A stretch of DNA of 64,000 nucleotides from Capnocytophaga stomatis. GTDB taxonomy: Bacteria > Bacteroidota > Bacteroidia > Flavobacteriales > Flavobacteriaceae. Both the position numbers and the translations under genes were made by a program. The stretch spans positions 434,001 to 498,000 of the forward strand of contig NZ_CP022387.1 in assembly GCF_002302635.1 (NCBI RefSeq), given 5' to 3'. This document shows positions 51,844 to 63,440 of this stretch, in pieces (within the stretch, counting starts at the first letter, position 1; the number at the start of each line of letters is the position of its first letter). The notes beneath the pieces are model-generated. The model was given only the letters and a program-made list of their open reading frames with translations. It ran no database searches and was not told where the DNA came from.

Positions 51844-53517
51844 ATGAAGCGACCCGCCATAGAACTTGCACAAATGGTAATTCTGGCTTGCAAAGCAAAA
51901 AATATAAAGCATATTGTAATATCACCAGGTTCAAGAAATGCTCCCTTAACCATCGGATTTTCAAACGATTCCTATTTCACGTGTTATAGCATTGTTGATG
52001 AGCGTTGTGCCGCATTTTTTGCATTGGGAATTGCACAACAGACAAAACATCCCGTGGCGGTAGTTTGCACTTCCGGTTCAGCTTTACTGAATTACTATCC
52101 TGCTGTGAGTGAGGCTTTTTACAGTGATATTCCCTTGATTGTGATTTCTGCTGATCGACCTTTGGACAAAATCGATATCGGAGATGGGCAAACTATCCGT
52201 CAGCAAAATGTTTTTGCCAATCATAGTGCTTATAATGCCAATCTGTCAGATAAGAAATTTAGCAGTAAAAGCAATGAATATGAACTAAATAGAGCTTTAA
52301 ATACAGCCATAGAACGCCAAGCTCCCGTGCATATAAACGTTCCTTTTGAAGAACCTTTGTATTTAACCACAGAAGAATCATTTTCTTTTGAAAATCAGCC
52401 TATTGAAAAACAAAAGCCTTACATAAATCCGAACCAAAAAGCAGATTTTATTAAAAATTGGAATCAATCATCGAAGAAAATGGTTTTGGTCGGGGTTTTA
52501 GCTCCTAACAGTCTGGAAGAGAAATATGTAAATCTTTTAGCTGATGACCCTTCTGTTTTGGTTTTAACTGAAACAACTTCAAATCTTCATAACGAAAATT
52601 TCATTCCTTATATCGATAAGTTATTGACTTTCACAGAAAAAGATGAAAAACTAAAAGAAGAACTACGTCCTGAGTTGTTACTTACTTTTGGAGGTTTGGT
52701 TGTCTCAAAAAAAATAAAACAATTTTTGCGGAAATTTCAGCCTAAATTCCACTATCATATTGATTTACAGAAGGGATATGATTCATATTTTTGCTTGACA
52801 AACCATTTTCAAACAGATATGAATTTCTTTTTTGACGACTTGAGTTTTGAATTACGAAAAAATAATTCAGAATATAAAAGTAAATGGCTCAAAATCAATG
52901 AAGAAATCCATAAAAAACATTTGGAATATATTTCCGAAATCCCGTATTCTGACTTAAAAATATACAAACTAATTTTTAGTAAAATCCCTAAAAATCAATT
53001 AGTTCAATTGAGTAACAGCTCCACAGTTCGTTATGCACAACTTTTTAAATTAGACCCTTCTTGGAAGATTTTTTGTAACCGAGGAACAAGCGGAATTGAC
53101 GGAAGCGTATCTACCGCCATTGGTGCCGCAGTAGGAAGCGAATCCCCTACTCTACTGATTACCGGAGACTTAAGTTTCTTTTATGACAGCAACGGACTTT
53201 GGAACAAATACATTCCGAAAAATTTTCGTATTATACTGATTAACAACCAAGGAGGAGGGATTTTTAGAATTTTACCAGGCGATAAATCCGACAAAAATTT
53301 TGAAATATATTTTGAAACGCCTCACCAACTCACTGCGGAACATCTCTGCAAAATGTACGGATGGAACTACTCTCAAACGAATGATTTAGCATCGCTTGAA
53401 GTTGAATTACAAGCCTTTTTTGACAATTCTGAACGTCCGAAATTATTGGAAATCAGCACACCTCGCTTGGAAAACGATAAAGTTTTGTTAAACTACTTTC
53501 ATTTCTTGAAAAATTGA
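51844..53517 (+). CDS. menD: SEPHCHC synthase (menaquinone biosynthesis)
   Basis: ThDP-dependent enzyme joining isochorismate and 2-oxoglutarate. 557 aa, normal length. The N-terminal PYR domain has S-P-G-S-R-N-A-P-L and D-E-R-C-A-A-F-F-A-L-G, with the activating Glu in that region. The C-terminal PP domain has F-C-N-R-G-T-S-G-I-D-G and the ThDP motif G-D-L-S-F-F-Y-D-S-N-G then N-N-Q-G-G-G-I-F. No other men genes are in the window. Confidence 0.97.
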   Translation: MKRPAIELAQMVILACKAKNIKHIVISPGSRNAPLTIGFSNDSYFTCYSIVDERCAAFFALGIAQQTKHPVAVVCTSGSALLNYYPAVSEAFYSDIPLIVISADRPLDKIDIGDGQTIRQQNVFANHSAYNANLSDKKFSSKSNEYELNRALNTAIERQAPVHINVPFEEPLYLTTEESFSFENQPIEKQKPYINPNQKADFIKNWNQSSKKMVLVGVLAPNSLEEKYVNLLADDPSVLVLTETTSNLHNENFIPYIDKLLTFTEKDEKLKEELRPELLLTFGGLVVSKKIKQFLRKFQPKFHYHIDLQKGYDSYFCLTNHFQTDMNFFFDDLSFELRKNNSEYKSKWLKINEEIHKKHLEYISEIPYSDLKIYKLIFSKIPKNQLVQLSNSSTVRYAQLFKLDPSWKIFCNRGTSGIDGSVSTAIGAAVGSESPTLLITGDLSFFYDSNGLWNKYIPKNFRIILINNQGGGIFRILPGDKSDKNFEIYFETPHQLTAEHLCKMYGWNYSQTNDLASLEVELQAFFDNSERPKLLEISTPRLENDKVLLNYFHFLKN

Positions 53518-53556
53518 TTTAGTTTTACACTTTTAATTATTAAAACAAAAGTCAAT

Positions 53557-53901
53557 ATGAGTAAAAGAGACGAACTTATTGAATTGTATGCCAAAGACTT
53601 AAAAGAGAAATGTGGAGTAACTCCCGATTTAGATTTCTTAAAAAAAGTAACAGTTGGTTTAGGTCCTTCAATCTACAACGCTGATGCTTCAACAGTTGCA
53701 GGTTCAGACAAAACGGAATTAGACCGTGTAAAACAAAATTTTTTGATTAAAAAACTTGGCTTAAAAGACGGTCCGGAATTGGATAGTGCTATTGAATCCG
53801 TAATCGAAACTTACGGAAAATCAAACAAGAGTAAATACCGTGCGGTTATTTACTACTTATTGGCAAAACATTTCAAAAAAGAAGGAGTTTACGAAAAGTA
53901 A
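53557..53901 (+). CDS. DUF2853-family protein
   Basis: 114 aa, cytoplasmic, helical. It matches the DUF2853 family by memory: M-S-K-R-D-E-L-I-E-L-Y-A-K-D-L-K, P-S-I-Y-N-A-D-A-S-T-V-A and K-Y-R-A-V-I-Y-Y-L-L-A-K-H-F. Structures in this family are helical bundles with no assigned function. It follows menD by 39 nt, with its own strong terminator. Confidence 0.85.
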   Translation: MSKRDELIELYAKDLKEKCGVTPDLDFLKKVTVGLGPSIYNADASTVAGSDKTELDRVKQNFLIKKLGLKDGPELDSAIESVIETYGKSNKSKYRAVIYYLLAKHFKKEGVYEK

Positions 53902-53916
53902 AACTTAAAAATTAGA

Positions 53917-55966
<2,050 letters not shown>

Positions 55967-55984
55967 TTGTCAAACCTTTCTATT

Positions 55985-56018
55985 TTAAATCGACCTCTTT
56001 TTTTGAGGTCGATTTTTT
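55985..56018. terminator. Bidirectional terminator between ligA and birA
   Basis: AAATCGACCTC / GAGGTCGATTT with a 7-T loop, between convergent stops. Confidence 0.88.
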
Positions 56019-56036
56019 AATATAAAACACTACAAA

Positions 56037-56771
56037 TCAATACAATAACTGTATTTCTTTTAAAGCAAATTGTTTGATTTCGTCGTTTTCTGTTTCAACA
56101 AGAAGTTCTCCTGAAGGCAACACACCTCGTATGATTCCCGAAAAATCTTTTCCTTCCTTTGGGCGAAAAGCAGAAATTTTATCTAACTGAAAAAGATATT
56201 TTTTGTAAATCGGGTAAATATCTGCAAATTGTAGCTCCTCCAAATTCAAAAATTCTTTCTGTAAATTACGAAGAATGGATTTCATAATTACCTCTATATC
56301 AAATTCTTTTTGAGTGATATTTTGAAGAGAAGAAGCCTTTGGCAAGTCCGAAAAATCTGTTTGATTAACATTCAAACCTATGCCTATGATACTTTTTTCT
56401 ACATTCGTGCCTCTAATCACATTTTCAATTAAAATTCCTCCTATTTTATGCTTTTCTAACAAAATATCATTAGGCCATTTTATTTTTACATTCGGAATTT
56501 GCATTTTTTCAATGGTTTGTGCAACCACAATTGCCGTGAGCATATTCAGCAAGAAATATCGCTCCAATTCAAATTTTTTGTGTAAAAATAAAACACTGAA
56601 AGTCAAATTCTTGTACGATTCCGTCACCCACTTAGCACCGTACTGCCCCACTCCATTGGTTTGATTTGGAGTCCAAACAGTTAAGAAATTCGGCAAATTT
56701 TCCTCCGAATTTGCTAATTTTTTTAGATAATTATTTGTAGAATCTATTGTCTCGAGCTTAATAATATTCAT
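56037..56771 (-). CDS. birA: Biotin--[acetyl-CoA-carboxylase] ligase
   Basis: 244 aa, group I type without the DNA-binding domain of E. coli BirA. S-T-N-N-Y-L opens the domain; catalytic K-W-P-N-D-I-L and K-I-G-G-I-L-I-E-N contain the conserved lysines. The biotinoyl-AMP loop reads T-N-G-V-G-Q-Y-G-A-K-W where the classical motif is G-R-G-R-R-G, so the first Arg is Val. Biotinylates the carrier protein of acetyl-CoA carboxylase. Its promoter lies in the gap to lpxK. Confidence 0.94.
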   Translation of the reverse strand: MNIIKLETIDSTNNYLKKLANSEENLPNFLTVWTPNQTNGVGQYGAKWVTESYKNLTFSVLFLHKKFELERYFLLNMLTAIVVAQTIEKMQIPNVKIKWPNDILLEKHKIGGILIENVIRGTNVEKSIIGIGLNVNQTDFSDLPKASSLQNITQKEFDIEVIMKSILRNLQKEFLNLEELQFADIYPIYKKYLFQLDKISAFRPKEGKDFSGIIRGVLPSGELLVETENDEIKQFALKEIQLLY

Positions 56772-56791
56772 ATTTAGTTACAAAATACGGG

Positions 56792-56799
56792 CAAAACTA
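56792..56799 (-). promoter_or_regulatory. -7 box of birA
   Basis: TAGTTTTG on the minus strand, 20 nt before the ATG, in the 41-bp gap after lpxK. Confidence 0.5.
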
Positions 56800-56812
56800 A
56801 CAAAAACTACAA

Positions 56813-57811
56813 TTAACTTTCCAATATTTCCCAAAAAATATCTTCATCTGATTTGGTTATAAATTCGGTTTCTATGGGAAGATAGTGAATCTCAGGAAGT
56901 TGATTTTGCAAACGTACAAAGTCTTTTTCTGTGGTTAATATTCGCGACTCTTTCTTAAGTTTTTCTATTTCCGAAGTGCTAAAATTATGATGATCAGGAA
57001 ATTCCAAATGCTTGTAATTAGCCTGATTATCATCTAAAAATTGAATTAACGGAAGAGGATTTGCAATTCCAGTAACAAGTACAAAAGGTGTTTTCAAAAA
57101 ATCCTGTAAATCAATTACTTCTTTTTGTGAATAAATTTTCTCAGAATAGGAAATAGTTGCAAAAACTACCTTTTGTTTTTCGTTTTTTTGTAATTTTTCC
57201 GTGATTTCTTTACGTTTTTTTTCTGAAATATCGGTCGGACATTTAGTAACAACAATTACATCCGCTTTTTTAGCTCTTGAAACGACATCTCTCAAATCTC
57301 CCGTTGGAAGAAGATAATCGTCTGAATATAAGCTGTTATAAGAAGTTAATAATACATTTTTTTGAGCCTTTATTTTCCTATGTTGAAAAGCATCATCAAG
57401 CAAAATAATTTCAGGAGCATTTTTCAATTTCAATAATTCCCCAACTCCTCTAACTCTATCAGAATCAACTGCTAAAACAATTTCAGGAAATTTTCTCCAA
57501 AACTGAAATGGCTCATCTCCCAAATCAAAAACTGTTGAATTTTTACTCGCCAATACAAAACCTTTTGTTTTACGTTTGTACCCACGACTAACAACTCCCA
57601 CTCTTTTTTCGGATTTGAGTTTACGTATCAAATATTCTACCATTGGGGTTTTCCCGGTGCCTCCAACGCTCAAATTTCCAACACAAATGGTTGGCACATT
57701 GAATGTTACAGAATCAAATATTCCGTAATCGAATGCTAAATGACGCAAACGGATTACCATTCCGTATAAAATGGAAATTGGAAAAAGTAAGTAGCGTAAA
57801 AATTGTATCAT
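56813..57811 (-). CDS. lpxK: Tetraacyldisaccharide 4'-kinase
   Basis: Phosphorylates the lipid A disaccharide at the inner membrane. 332 aa. One N-terminal membrane helix (~4-20), Walker A S-V-G-G-T-G-K-T-P near 48-56, the S-R-G-Y-K-R segment and L-L-D-D-A-F-Q-H-R near 140. The usual flavobacterial family length. It points to LPS synthesis. Own promoter, 13 nt before the start. Confidence 0.96.
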   Translation of the reverse strand: MIQFLRYLLFPISILYGMVIRLRHLAFDYGIFDSVTFNVPTICVGNLSVGGTGKTPMVEYLIRKLKSEKRVGVVSRGYKRKTKGFVLASKNSTVFDLGDEPFQFWRKFPEIVLAVDSDRVRGVGELLKLKNAPEIILLDDAFQHRKIKAQKNVLLTSYNSLYSDDYLLPTGDLRDVVSRAKKADVIVVTKCPTDISEKKRKEITEKLQKNEKQKVVFATISYSEKIYSQKEVIDLQDFLKTPFVLVTGIANPLPLIQFLDDNQANYKHLEFPDHHNFSTSEIEKLKKESRILTTEKDFVRLQNQLPEIHYLPIETEFITKSDEDIFWEILES

Positions 57812-57824
57812 TTTCGTTTTTGTG

Positions 57825-57832
57825 CAAAAGTA
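57825..57832 (-). promoter_or_regulatory. -7 box of lpxK
   Basis: TACTTTTG on the minus strand, 14 nt before the ATG; implies a very short leader. Confidence 0.5.
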
Positions 57833-57888
57833 AAATTATTTAGAACAATAAAAACGAAAAATTAACGATTTTTTCTCAATTAATTGAT

Positions 57889-57896
57889 TACCTTTG
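57889..57896 (+). promoter_or_regulatory. -7 box of the DEAD-box helicase gene
   Basis: TACCTTTG, 19 nt before the ATG; divergent from lpxK. Confidence 0.6.
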
Positions 57897-57915
57897 CCCC
57901 CGTAGAAAATTATAT

Positions 57916-59679
57916 ATGAATTCATTTAAACAATTGGGGCTTAATGAGCCTATAATCAAAGCCATAGATGATATGGGCTTTGAAAACCCTTCTGAAATAC
58001 AACAAAAAGCAATCCCTTCGCTACTTTCTGAAGACACTGATATGGTTGCTTTGGCACAAACAGGAACAGGAAAAACAGCAGCATTTGGTTTCCCTCTTTT
58101 ACAAAAAATAAATGCTGATAGCCGTGAAACACAAGGACTTATCCTTTCTCCCACTCGCGAATTATGTCTGCAAATAGCTTCAGAATTAAAACTTTACTCA
58201 AAGTATATTCCAAAAATAAATGTAGTTGCAATCTACGGTGGGGCAAGTATTGAGGAACAAGCTCGTAGCGTAAAAAAAGGAGCTCAAATTATCGTTGCTA
58301 CTCCCGGGCGTATGCAGGATATGATTCGCAGAAATTTTGTAGATATCTCAAACATAGACTTTTGCGTACTGGATGAAGCTGACGAAATGCTCAATATGGG
58401 CTTCTATGAGGATATTACATCAATTTTATCACATACTCCGGAAACAAAAAATACGTGGCTTTTTTCGGCAACAATGCCTAATGAAGTAGCAAAAATTGCT
58501 CGTCAATTTATGCATAAACCTTTGGAAATCACAGTAGGAACAAGAAATCAGGCTTCCAACAGTGTACGTCACGAGTTTTATATGGTCAATGGACGACACA
58601 GATACGAAGCTCTGAAACGATTGGCTGATGCAAATCCTGATATCTTTTCTGTGGTTTTTTGCAGAACAAAGAAAGATACTCAATCTGTTGCAGAAAAATT
58701 AATCGAAGATGGTTACAACGCAGCCGCATTACACGGTGATTTAAGTCAAAACCAACGCGATTTGGTAATGAAAGCCTTCCGTGCCAAGCAAATACAAATG
58801 TTAATTGCCACAGATGTTGCGGCACGAGGAATTGACGTTGATGATATTACTCACGTTATTCACTATCAACTTCCTGATGAAATAGAAACATATACTCACC
58901 GAAGCGGACGCACCGGAAGAGCCGGAAAATCAGGAGTTTCGATGGTTATCATACCTAAAAGTGAGGTTAAAAAAATCAAAGCCATTGAGAAAATCATTCA
59001 GCAACCTTTTGAACTGAAAAAACTGCCAAGCGGAATCGAAATCTGTGAAATACAGTTGTATCATTTAGCCAATAATATCAAAAATGTTACTGTAGATCAG
59101 GCTATTGAGGATTACTTGCCTGCTATAAATGACGTCCTTCAAGGAGTTGACAGAGAGGAACTTATCAAAAAAATGGTGGCTGTGGAATTCAACCGATTCT
59201 TCAATTATTACAAAAATTCAAAGGATTTGAACAGTTCGGAAGAAAAAGATTCCAGCTCCAACAATAACGAAGTTCGATTTTTTATAAATGTTGGTGAAAG
59301 AGATGGTTACGATTGGAAAACTTTGAAAGACTTCCTGAAAGCAACCCTTGATTTAGGAAAAGATGACGTTTTCAAAGTAGATGTAAAAAATAGTTTTTCT
59401 TTTTTCAATACTGAGGCAGAAAACACTGATTTAGTGATGAATACATTCAATGATTTTCAGATGGATGGTCGCTTTATCAATGTAGAAATTTCTTCAAAGC
59501 AAGAAGGAAAAGAACGAAACAGAAAAGGTCAAAGAGAGAAAAGCAGAGATTCAAAAAACAGAAAACGCAATGGAAAATCTCGTTCTTCTTTTGAAAAACA
59601 ATCTCCGAAAGGAAAAAGAGAACAAAAAACCTCTCAAGCCTTTGAAAAAGCATTCAATAAAAGGAAAAGACGAAAATAG
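57916..59679 (+). CDS. DEAD-box RNA helicase with DbpA-type RNA-binding domain
   Basis: 587 aa. Q motif F-E-N-P-S-E-I-Q-Q near 22-30, motif I A-Q-T-G-T-G-K-T at 47-54, P-T-R-E-L, T-P-G-R-M, D-E-A-D near 154, S-A-T, A-R-G-I-D-V and H-R-S-G-R-T-G-R-A-G. Residues ~455-530 form a DbpA/CsdA-like RNA-binding fold (V-R-F-F-I-N-V-G-E-R-D-G). The last ~60 residues are a Lys/Arg/Ser-rich disordered tail. Likely role in ribosome assembly or cold-adapted RNA remodelling (CsdA/DeaD-like), by homology. Monocistronic. Confidence 0.95.
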   Translation: MNSFKQLGLNEPIIKAIDDMGFENPSEIQQKAIPSLLSEDTDMVALAQTGTGKTAAFGFPLLQKINADSRETQGLILSPTRELCLQIASELKLYSKYIPKINVVAIYGGASIEEQARSVKKGAQIIVATPGRMQDMIRRNFVDISNIDFCVLDEADEMLNMGFYEDITSILSHTPETKNTWLFSATMPNEVAKIARQFMHKPLEITVGTRNQASNSVRHEFYMVNGRHRYEALKRLADANPDIFSVVFCRTKKDTQSVAEKLIEDGYNAAALHGDLSQNQRDLVMKAFRAKQIQMLIATDVAARGIDVDDITHVIHYQLPDEIETYTHRSGRTGRAGKSGVSMVIIPKSEVKKIKAIEKIIQQPFELKKLPSGIEICEIQLYHLANNIKNVTVDQAIEDYLPAINDVLQGVDREELIKKMVAVEFNRFFNYYKNSKDLNSSEEKDSSSNNNEVRFFINVGERDGYDWKTLKDFLKATLDLGKDDVFKVDVKNSFSFFNTEAENTDLVMNTFNDFQMDGRFINVEISSKQEGKERNRKGQREKSRDSKNRKRNGKSRSSFEKQSPKGKREQKTSQAFEKAFNKRKRRK

Positions 59680-59697
59680 TTACTCATAACTGAAATG

Positions 59698-59727
59698 GAG
59701 AGTGGAGAGAAATCTTCACTCTTTTTT
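59698..59727 (+). terminator. Terminator after the DEAD-box gene
   Basis: AGTGGAGA / TCTTCACT (one G-U) with a GAAA tetraloop, followed by TTTTTT. Confidence 0.8.
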
Positions 59728-59857
59728 AATACTCTACAAAATTTGTTAAATAAAAACAAAAAATAAAGCCTTTTCCTGATTTATTTCTTTTATTTTTATA
59801 TCTTTATCCTTTGATTATGTAATGAAATCATAAAACCTTAAAGTAAAAAAATATTAT

Positions 59858-60616
59858 ATGAAGAAAATACTATTTATACTAACAATTGTATTTGTTCATC
59901 TTGCAACCGCTCAAGAAACTGAAGTTCAAGGAAATGTATTTAGTGTGCATACAAATAAACCAATTCCTAACGTGCATATTTTAAACCTAAATAAGGTTAG
60001 AGGAACAACTACGGATAACGACGGAAATTTCAGCATTCGTGCTGCGATAAATGATACCTTGTATTTTTCTTTTTTAGGACACAAATCAATGAAAGTGCAA
60101 GTAACCAACGATATGCTTAAGTTTTCGGGTACAAAAATTGGAATGACAGAACTTGCGTACGCTTTGGAAGAAGTAGTCATAACTCCCTATAAATTAACTG
60201 GTTTCTTGGATATTGACGCAAAAAATGTTCCTATAAACGAGAATAAGCGTTATAGTATTTCAGGGTTAGAAATCGGTTACGAAAGCCGAGGAAGTTCGGG
60301 TGCTGTGGGGCGTGTTATTAGTTCCATCTTCAATCCTGTTGATTTGCTTTACCGAACATTCAGCTCGAAGGGAAGAGAAATGCGGAAACTCCAAAAAATG
60401 CGGGAAGACAACCAATTGAGCGACCTTCTTGCCACAAGATACGACCGAGAAACGCTTCTGGAACTTCTGCAAATAGACCGAAATGAGCTTGAAGAAGTTA
60501 TTCGTTCGTGCAACTATTCCAATGATTTCATAATGTCAGCCAATGATTTACAGATACTTGAGGCAATCAGTAGTTGCTATGAAGAATATCGGGTATTAAA
60601 CCGAAAAAAGAAATAA
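59858..60616 (+). CDS. Exported carboxypeptidase-regulatory-like domain protein
   Basis: 252 aa. Signal peptide 1-18 (H-L-A-T-A-Q). Residues ~20-105 are the seven-strand regulatory-like domain found before TonB-dependent barrels (V-Q-G-N-V-F; G-T-T-T-D-N-D-G-N-F-S-I-R), ending with E-E-V-V-I-T-P-Y as in such receptors, but no plug or barrel follows. The C-terminal ~145 residues are helical with R/E-rich stretches and are not recognised. 66 nt upstream of the AsmA-like gene; probably envelope-related. Confidence 0.82.
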   Translation: MKKILFILTIVFVHLATAQETEVQGNVFSVHTNKPIPNVHILNLNKVRGTTTDNDGNFSIRAAINDTLYFSFLGHKSMKVQVTNDMLKFSGTKIGMTELAYALEEVVITPYKLTGFLDIDAKNVPINENKRYSISGLEIGYESRGSSGAVGRVISSIFNPVDLLYRTFSSKGREMRKLQKMREDNQLSDLLATRYDRETLLELLQIDRNELEEVIRSCNYSNDFIMSANDLQILEAISSCYEEYRVLNRKKK

Positions 60617-60682
60617 TTCAAAAATAATTTTCCCTCTTTAAATTTAAAAATCACAAAAAAGCTTCAAAAAACGCAATCTTAA

Positions 60683-63370
60683 ATGAAAACAGTAAAAAAA
60701 ATCTTCAAAATTGGAGGTATAGTTCTGATTATTATCATTTTAGCGATGATAGCAATTCCTTATTTTTTTAAAGATACGATAAAGGAAAAAGCAATCGCTT
60801 CCGTAAACAAAAACATAAATGCGACGGCTTCTTTGGAAGATGTTTCCGTGAGTCTGTTCAAAAATTTTCCAAAAGCGTCTGTTTCCCTTACTAACTTTCA
60901 GATTATCAATAAAGAACCTTTCGCTGGAGATACATTGCTTTCAGCCAAAGAAATGAATTTGAAACTAAGTATAACCGATTTAATTTCAGGAAATTATAAC
61001 ATTCTTGGATTTGATTTGAAAAATGCCTCAGTTCTGATACATTTTAACGAAGAAGGAAAAGGGAATTACGATATTGCCATTCCTTCCGAAACCACAGATA
61101 AAAACAGTGAATCAAGTACTTTTGACCTGAAAATACAATCTTATACTGTTGAAAATATGAAGTTTACCTTCAAAGATGACGACGGGAACATACTTTTAAC
61201 CCTTGATGAAATCAACCATAAAGGAAAAGGAAATTTTTCCAACGAAATTTTGGATTTGGATACGGAAAGTACGGCAAATCTCTCTTTTTCAATGGATAAA
61301 AGCAACTTTATGAATAAAGTTCCTATTTCATTGGATGCTGTTTTGGGAATCGATTTAAACCAACAAAAATACACTTTCAAGGAAAACAAAGCTGTTATTA
61401 ACCGATTGGATTTGGTATTTGACGGATTTATTCAGCTATTGGAAAACGGACAACGATACGATTTAACTTTTAGCACGCCTTCTTCTTCCTTTCAGAACTT
61501 TTTGGCTTTAATTCCCGAAGAATATTCAAAAAGTATTGAAAATGTGAAAACTACGGGGAACTTTACTGTTAATGGAAATGTAAAAGGTGATTTTAATAAA
61601 GAGCGAATTCCCGCTTTTGGGATTGAAATGTTTTCGCAAAACGCATCGCTTAAATATCCTGATTTGCCCAAAGCAATCCAAAATATTAATATTGATTTAA
61701 AAGTAAATAACGAAACAGGAATTTTGAATGACACCAAAGTCAACCTGAATAAATTTACAATAACAATTGACCAAGACCATTTTTCTGCCAAAGCAAAAGT
61801 GAGTAATCTTGTTAAAAATCCTTATGTAGATACTGATTTAAAAGGAGTTATAAATCTGGCTAATCTTTCTCAAGCATATCCTATCTCTTTGGATAAAAAA
61901 TTGTCAGGAATATTGAAAATGGATGTTTCTGCTCAATTAGATATGAATTCTGTTGAAAAACAACAATATCAAAACATAAAAAGTCAAGGAAATGCTTCTC
62001 TGCAACAGTTTGTTTATGAGGGGGAAGAGTTTGTAAAACCTTTTCATATCAACGAAGCCGGATTGAATTTCAGTCCTTCACATATTGAATTGAGCAGTTT
62101 TTCAGCAAAAACGGGTGAATCGGACATCAATCTGAAGGGAAGATTTGATAATCTTTACGGATTTCTATTCAAAAAGGAGATTTTGAAAGGAAATTTTGAT
62201 ATGAAATCAGATAAATTAGCTGTAAATGACTTTTTACAACCTTCTTCAGGGTCAAAAAATACGGAATCTGAATCTAAAACGACAGAAAATACAACAAAAG
62301 AGACTTCTGACAAAACTTCATTAAAAGTGCCTTCTTTCTTGGATTGTACTTTTTCTGCCAGTGCCAATACCGTGATTTACGATAATTTACAGTTGAAAAG
62401 TGTAGCCGGAAAATTGATTATCAAAGATGAAAAAGTTTCGCTTGAAAACTTGAGAACAGATATTTTCGGAGGAGAAATCGCTATAAGCGGAAATGTTTCA
62501 ACTAAGGAAAATGTTCCTTCTTTTGATGTTAAGCTGTTAATGAGCAAATTGAATGTACCTGAGGCTTTTACGCATATTGATATGTTAAAGAAAATAGCTC
62601 CGATTGCCAATGTAGTTCAAGGTTTTGTAAATACAAATATCACTGTTAATGGAAAATTAAATGACGATTTAACTCCGAATTTGAATACCATTTCGGGAGA
62701 TTTGTTGGCTTCGCTCGTTAATTCCAGAATTAAAAGTGAAGAATCGCCTCTACTTTCTTCCTTGGATTCACATTTCTCGGGTTTGAATCTATCTAACTTA
62801 AATCTGAACGATTTGAAAGCTTCTTTACAATTTGAAAACGGCAGAGTAAAATTTAAGCCTTTCACTCTGAAATACAAAGATGTAGCTATTAATGTAGATG
62901 GCTCGCACGGTTTTGACCAAACAATGAATTATCAACTAACATTCAACGTTCCGCCTCAAATGTTAGGAAACGAAGCTAATTCTCTACTATCAAAACTAAC
63001 GCCTGAAAATCAGAAAAAAATCAGTAATATTCCTGTAATTGCTTCTGTTGAAGGTACTTTTAAATCTCCCAAGGTATCGACTGATATGAAACAAGCTGTC
63101 ACAAACTTAGTTTCTCAAATAGCAGAAGGTCAGATTAATAATCTAAAAGACAAGGGAACAGATGCGCTAAAAAGTTTAATTTCATCAAAAACAGACTCTA
63201 CAACGGCAGGAAAAGCAGGCAAAATGGTTGATGGATTAATCAACAATAAAGATAGCGTCATCACAAAAGCAAAAGAAGAAGTAAAAGAGAAGGCCAAAGA
63301 AGAGGTCAAAAAAGAAGCTAAAAAACAAATAGACAATTTTTTAAGAGGATTGGGAGGTAAAAAAGAATAG
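60683..63370 (+). CDS. AsmA-family envelope protein
   Basis: 895 aa. One N-terminal signal-anchor (I-V-L-I-I-I-I-L-A-M-I-A-I at ~15-29), then the AsmA start I-P-Y-F-F-K-D-T-I-K-E-K and D-V-S-V-S-L-F-K-N-F-P-K-A-S-V-S-L. A long repetitive beta-strand body, as in the AsmA/TamB/YhdP lipid-bridge proteins, runs to ~800. The C-terminal ~80 residues are Lys/Glu helices (A-K-E-E-V-K-E-K-A-K). A Ser/Thr/Glu low-complexity linker sits at ~520-545. Likely periplasm-spanning; a role in outer-membrane lipid homeostasis is by family. Confidence 0.9.
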   Translation: MKTVKKIFKIGGIVLIIIILAMIAIPYFFKDTIKEKAIASVNKNINATASLEDVSVSLFKNFPKASVSLTNFQIINKEPFAGDTLLSAKEMNLKLSITDLISGNYNILGFDLKNASVLIHFNEEGKGNYDIAIPSETTDKNSESSTFDLKIQSYTVENMKFTFKDDDGNILLTLDEINHKGKGNFSNEILDLDTESTANLSFSMDKSNFMNKVPISLDAVLGIDLNQQKYTFKENKAVINRLDLVFDGFIQLLENGQRYDLTFSTPSSSFQNFLALIPEEYSKSIENVKTTGNFTVNGNVKGDFNKERIPAFGIEMFSQNASLKYPDLPKAIQNINIDLKVNNETGILNDTKVNLNKFTITIDQDHFSAKAKVSNLVKNPYVDTDLKGVINLANLSQAYPISLDKKLSGILKMDVSAQLDMNSVEKQQYQNIKSQGNASLQQFVYEGEEFVKPFHINEAGLNFSPSHIELSSFSAKTGESDINLKGRFDNLYGFLFKKEILKGNFDMKSDKLAVNDFLQPSSGSKNTESESKTTENTTKETSDKTSLKVPSFLDCTFSASANTVIYDNLQLKSVAGKLIIKDEKVSLENLRTDIFGGEIAISGNVSTKENVPSFDVKLLMSKLNVPEAFTHIDMLKKIAPIANVVQGFVNTNITVNGKLNDDLTPNLNTISGDLLASLVNSRIKSEESPLLSSLDSHFSGLNLSNLNLNDLKASLQFENGRVKFKPFTLKYKDVAINVDGSHGFDQTMNYQLTFNVPPQMLGNEANSLLSKLTPENQKKISNIPVIASVEGTFKSPKVSTDMKQAVTNLVSQIAEGQINNLKDKGTDALKSLISSKTDSTTAGKAGKMVDGLINNKDSVITKAKEEVKEKAKEEVKKEAKKQIDNFLRGLGGKKE

Positions 63371-63387
63371 AATTTTCTTTTTACATA

Positions 63388-63422
63388 TAAAAAAGCTCGA
63401 AAATTAATTTCGAGCTTTTTTG
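63388..63422. terminator. Bidirectional terminator between the AsmA-like gene and the last gene
   Basis: AAAAAGCTCGAAA / TTTCGAGCTTTTT around a short AT loop, with T runs both ways. Confidence 0.88.
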
Positions 63423-63440
63423 TTATTAATAAATTAACTT

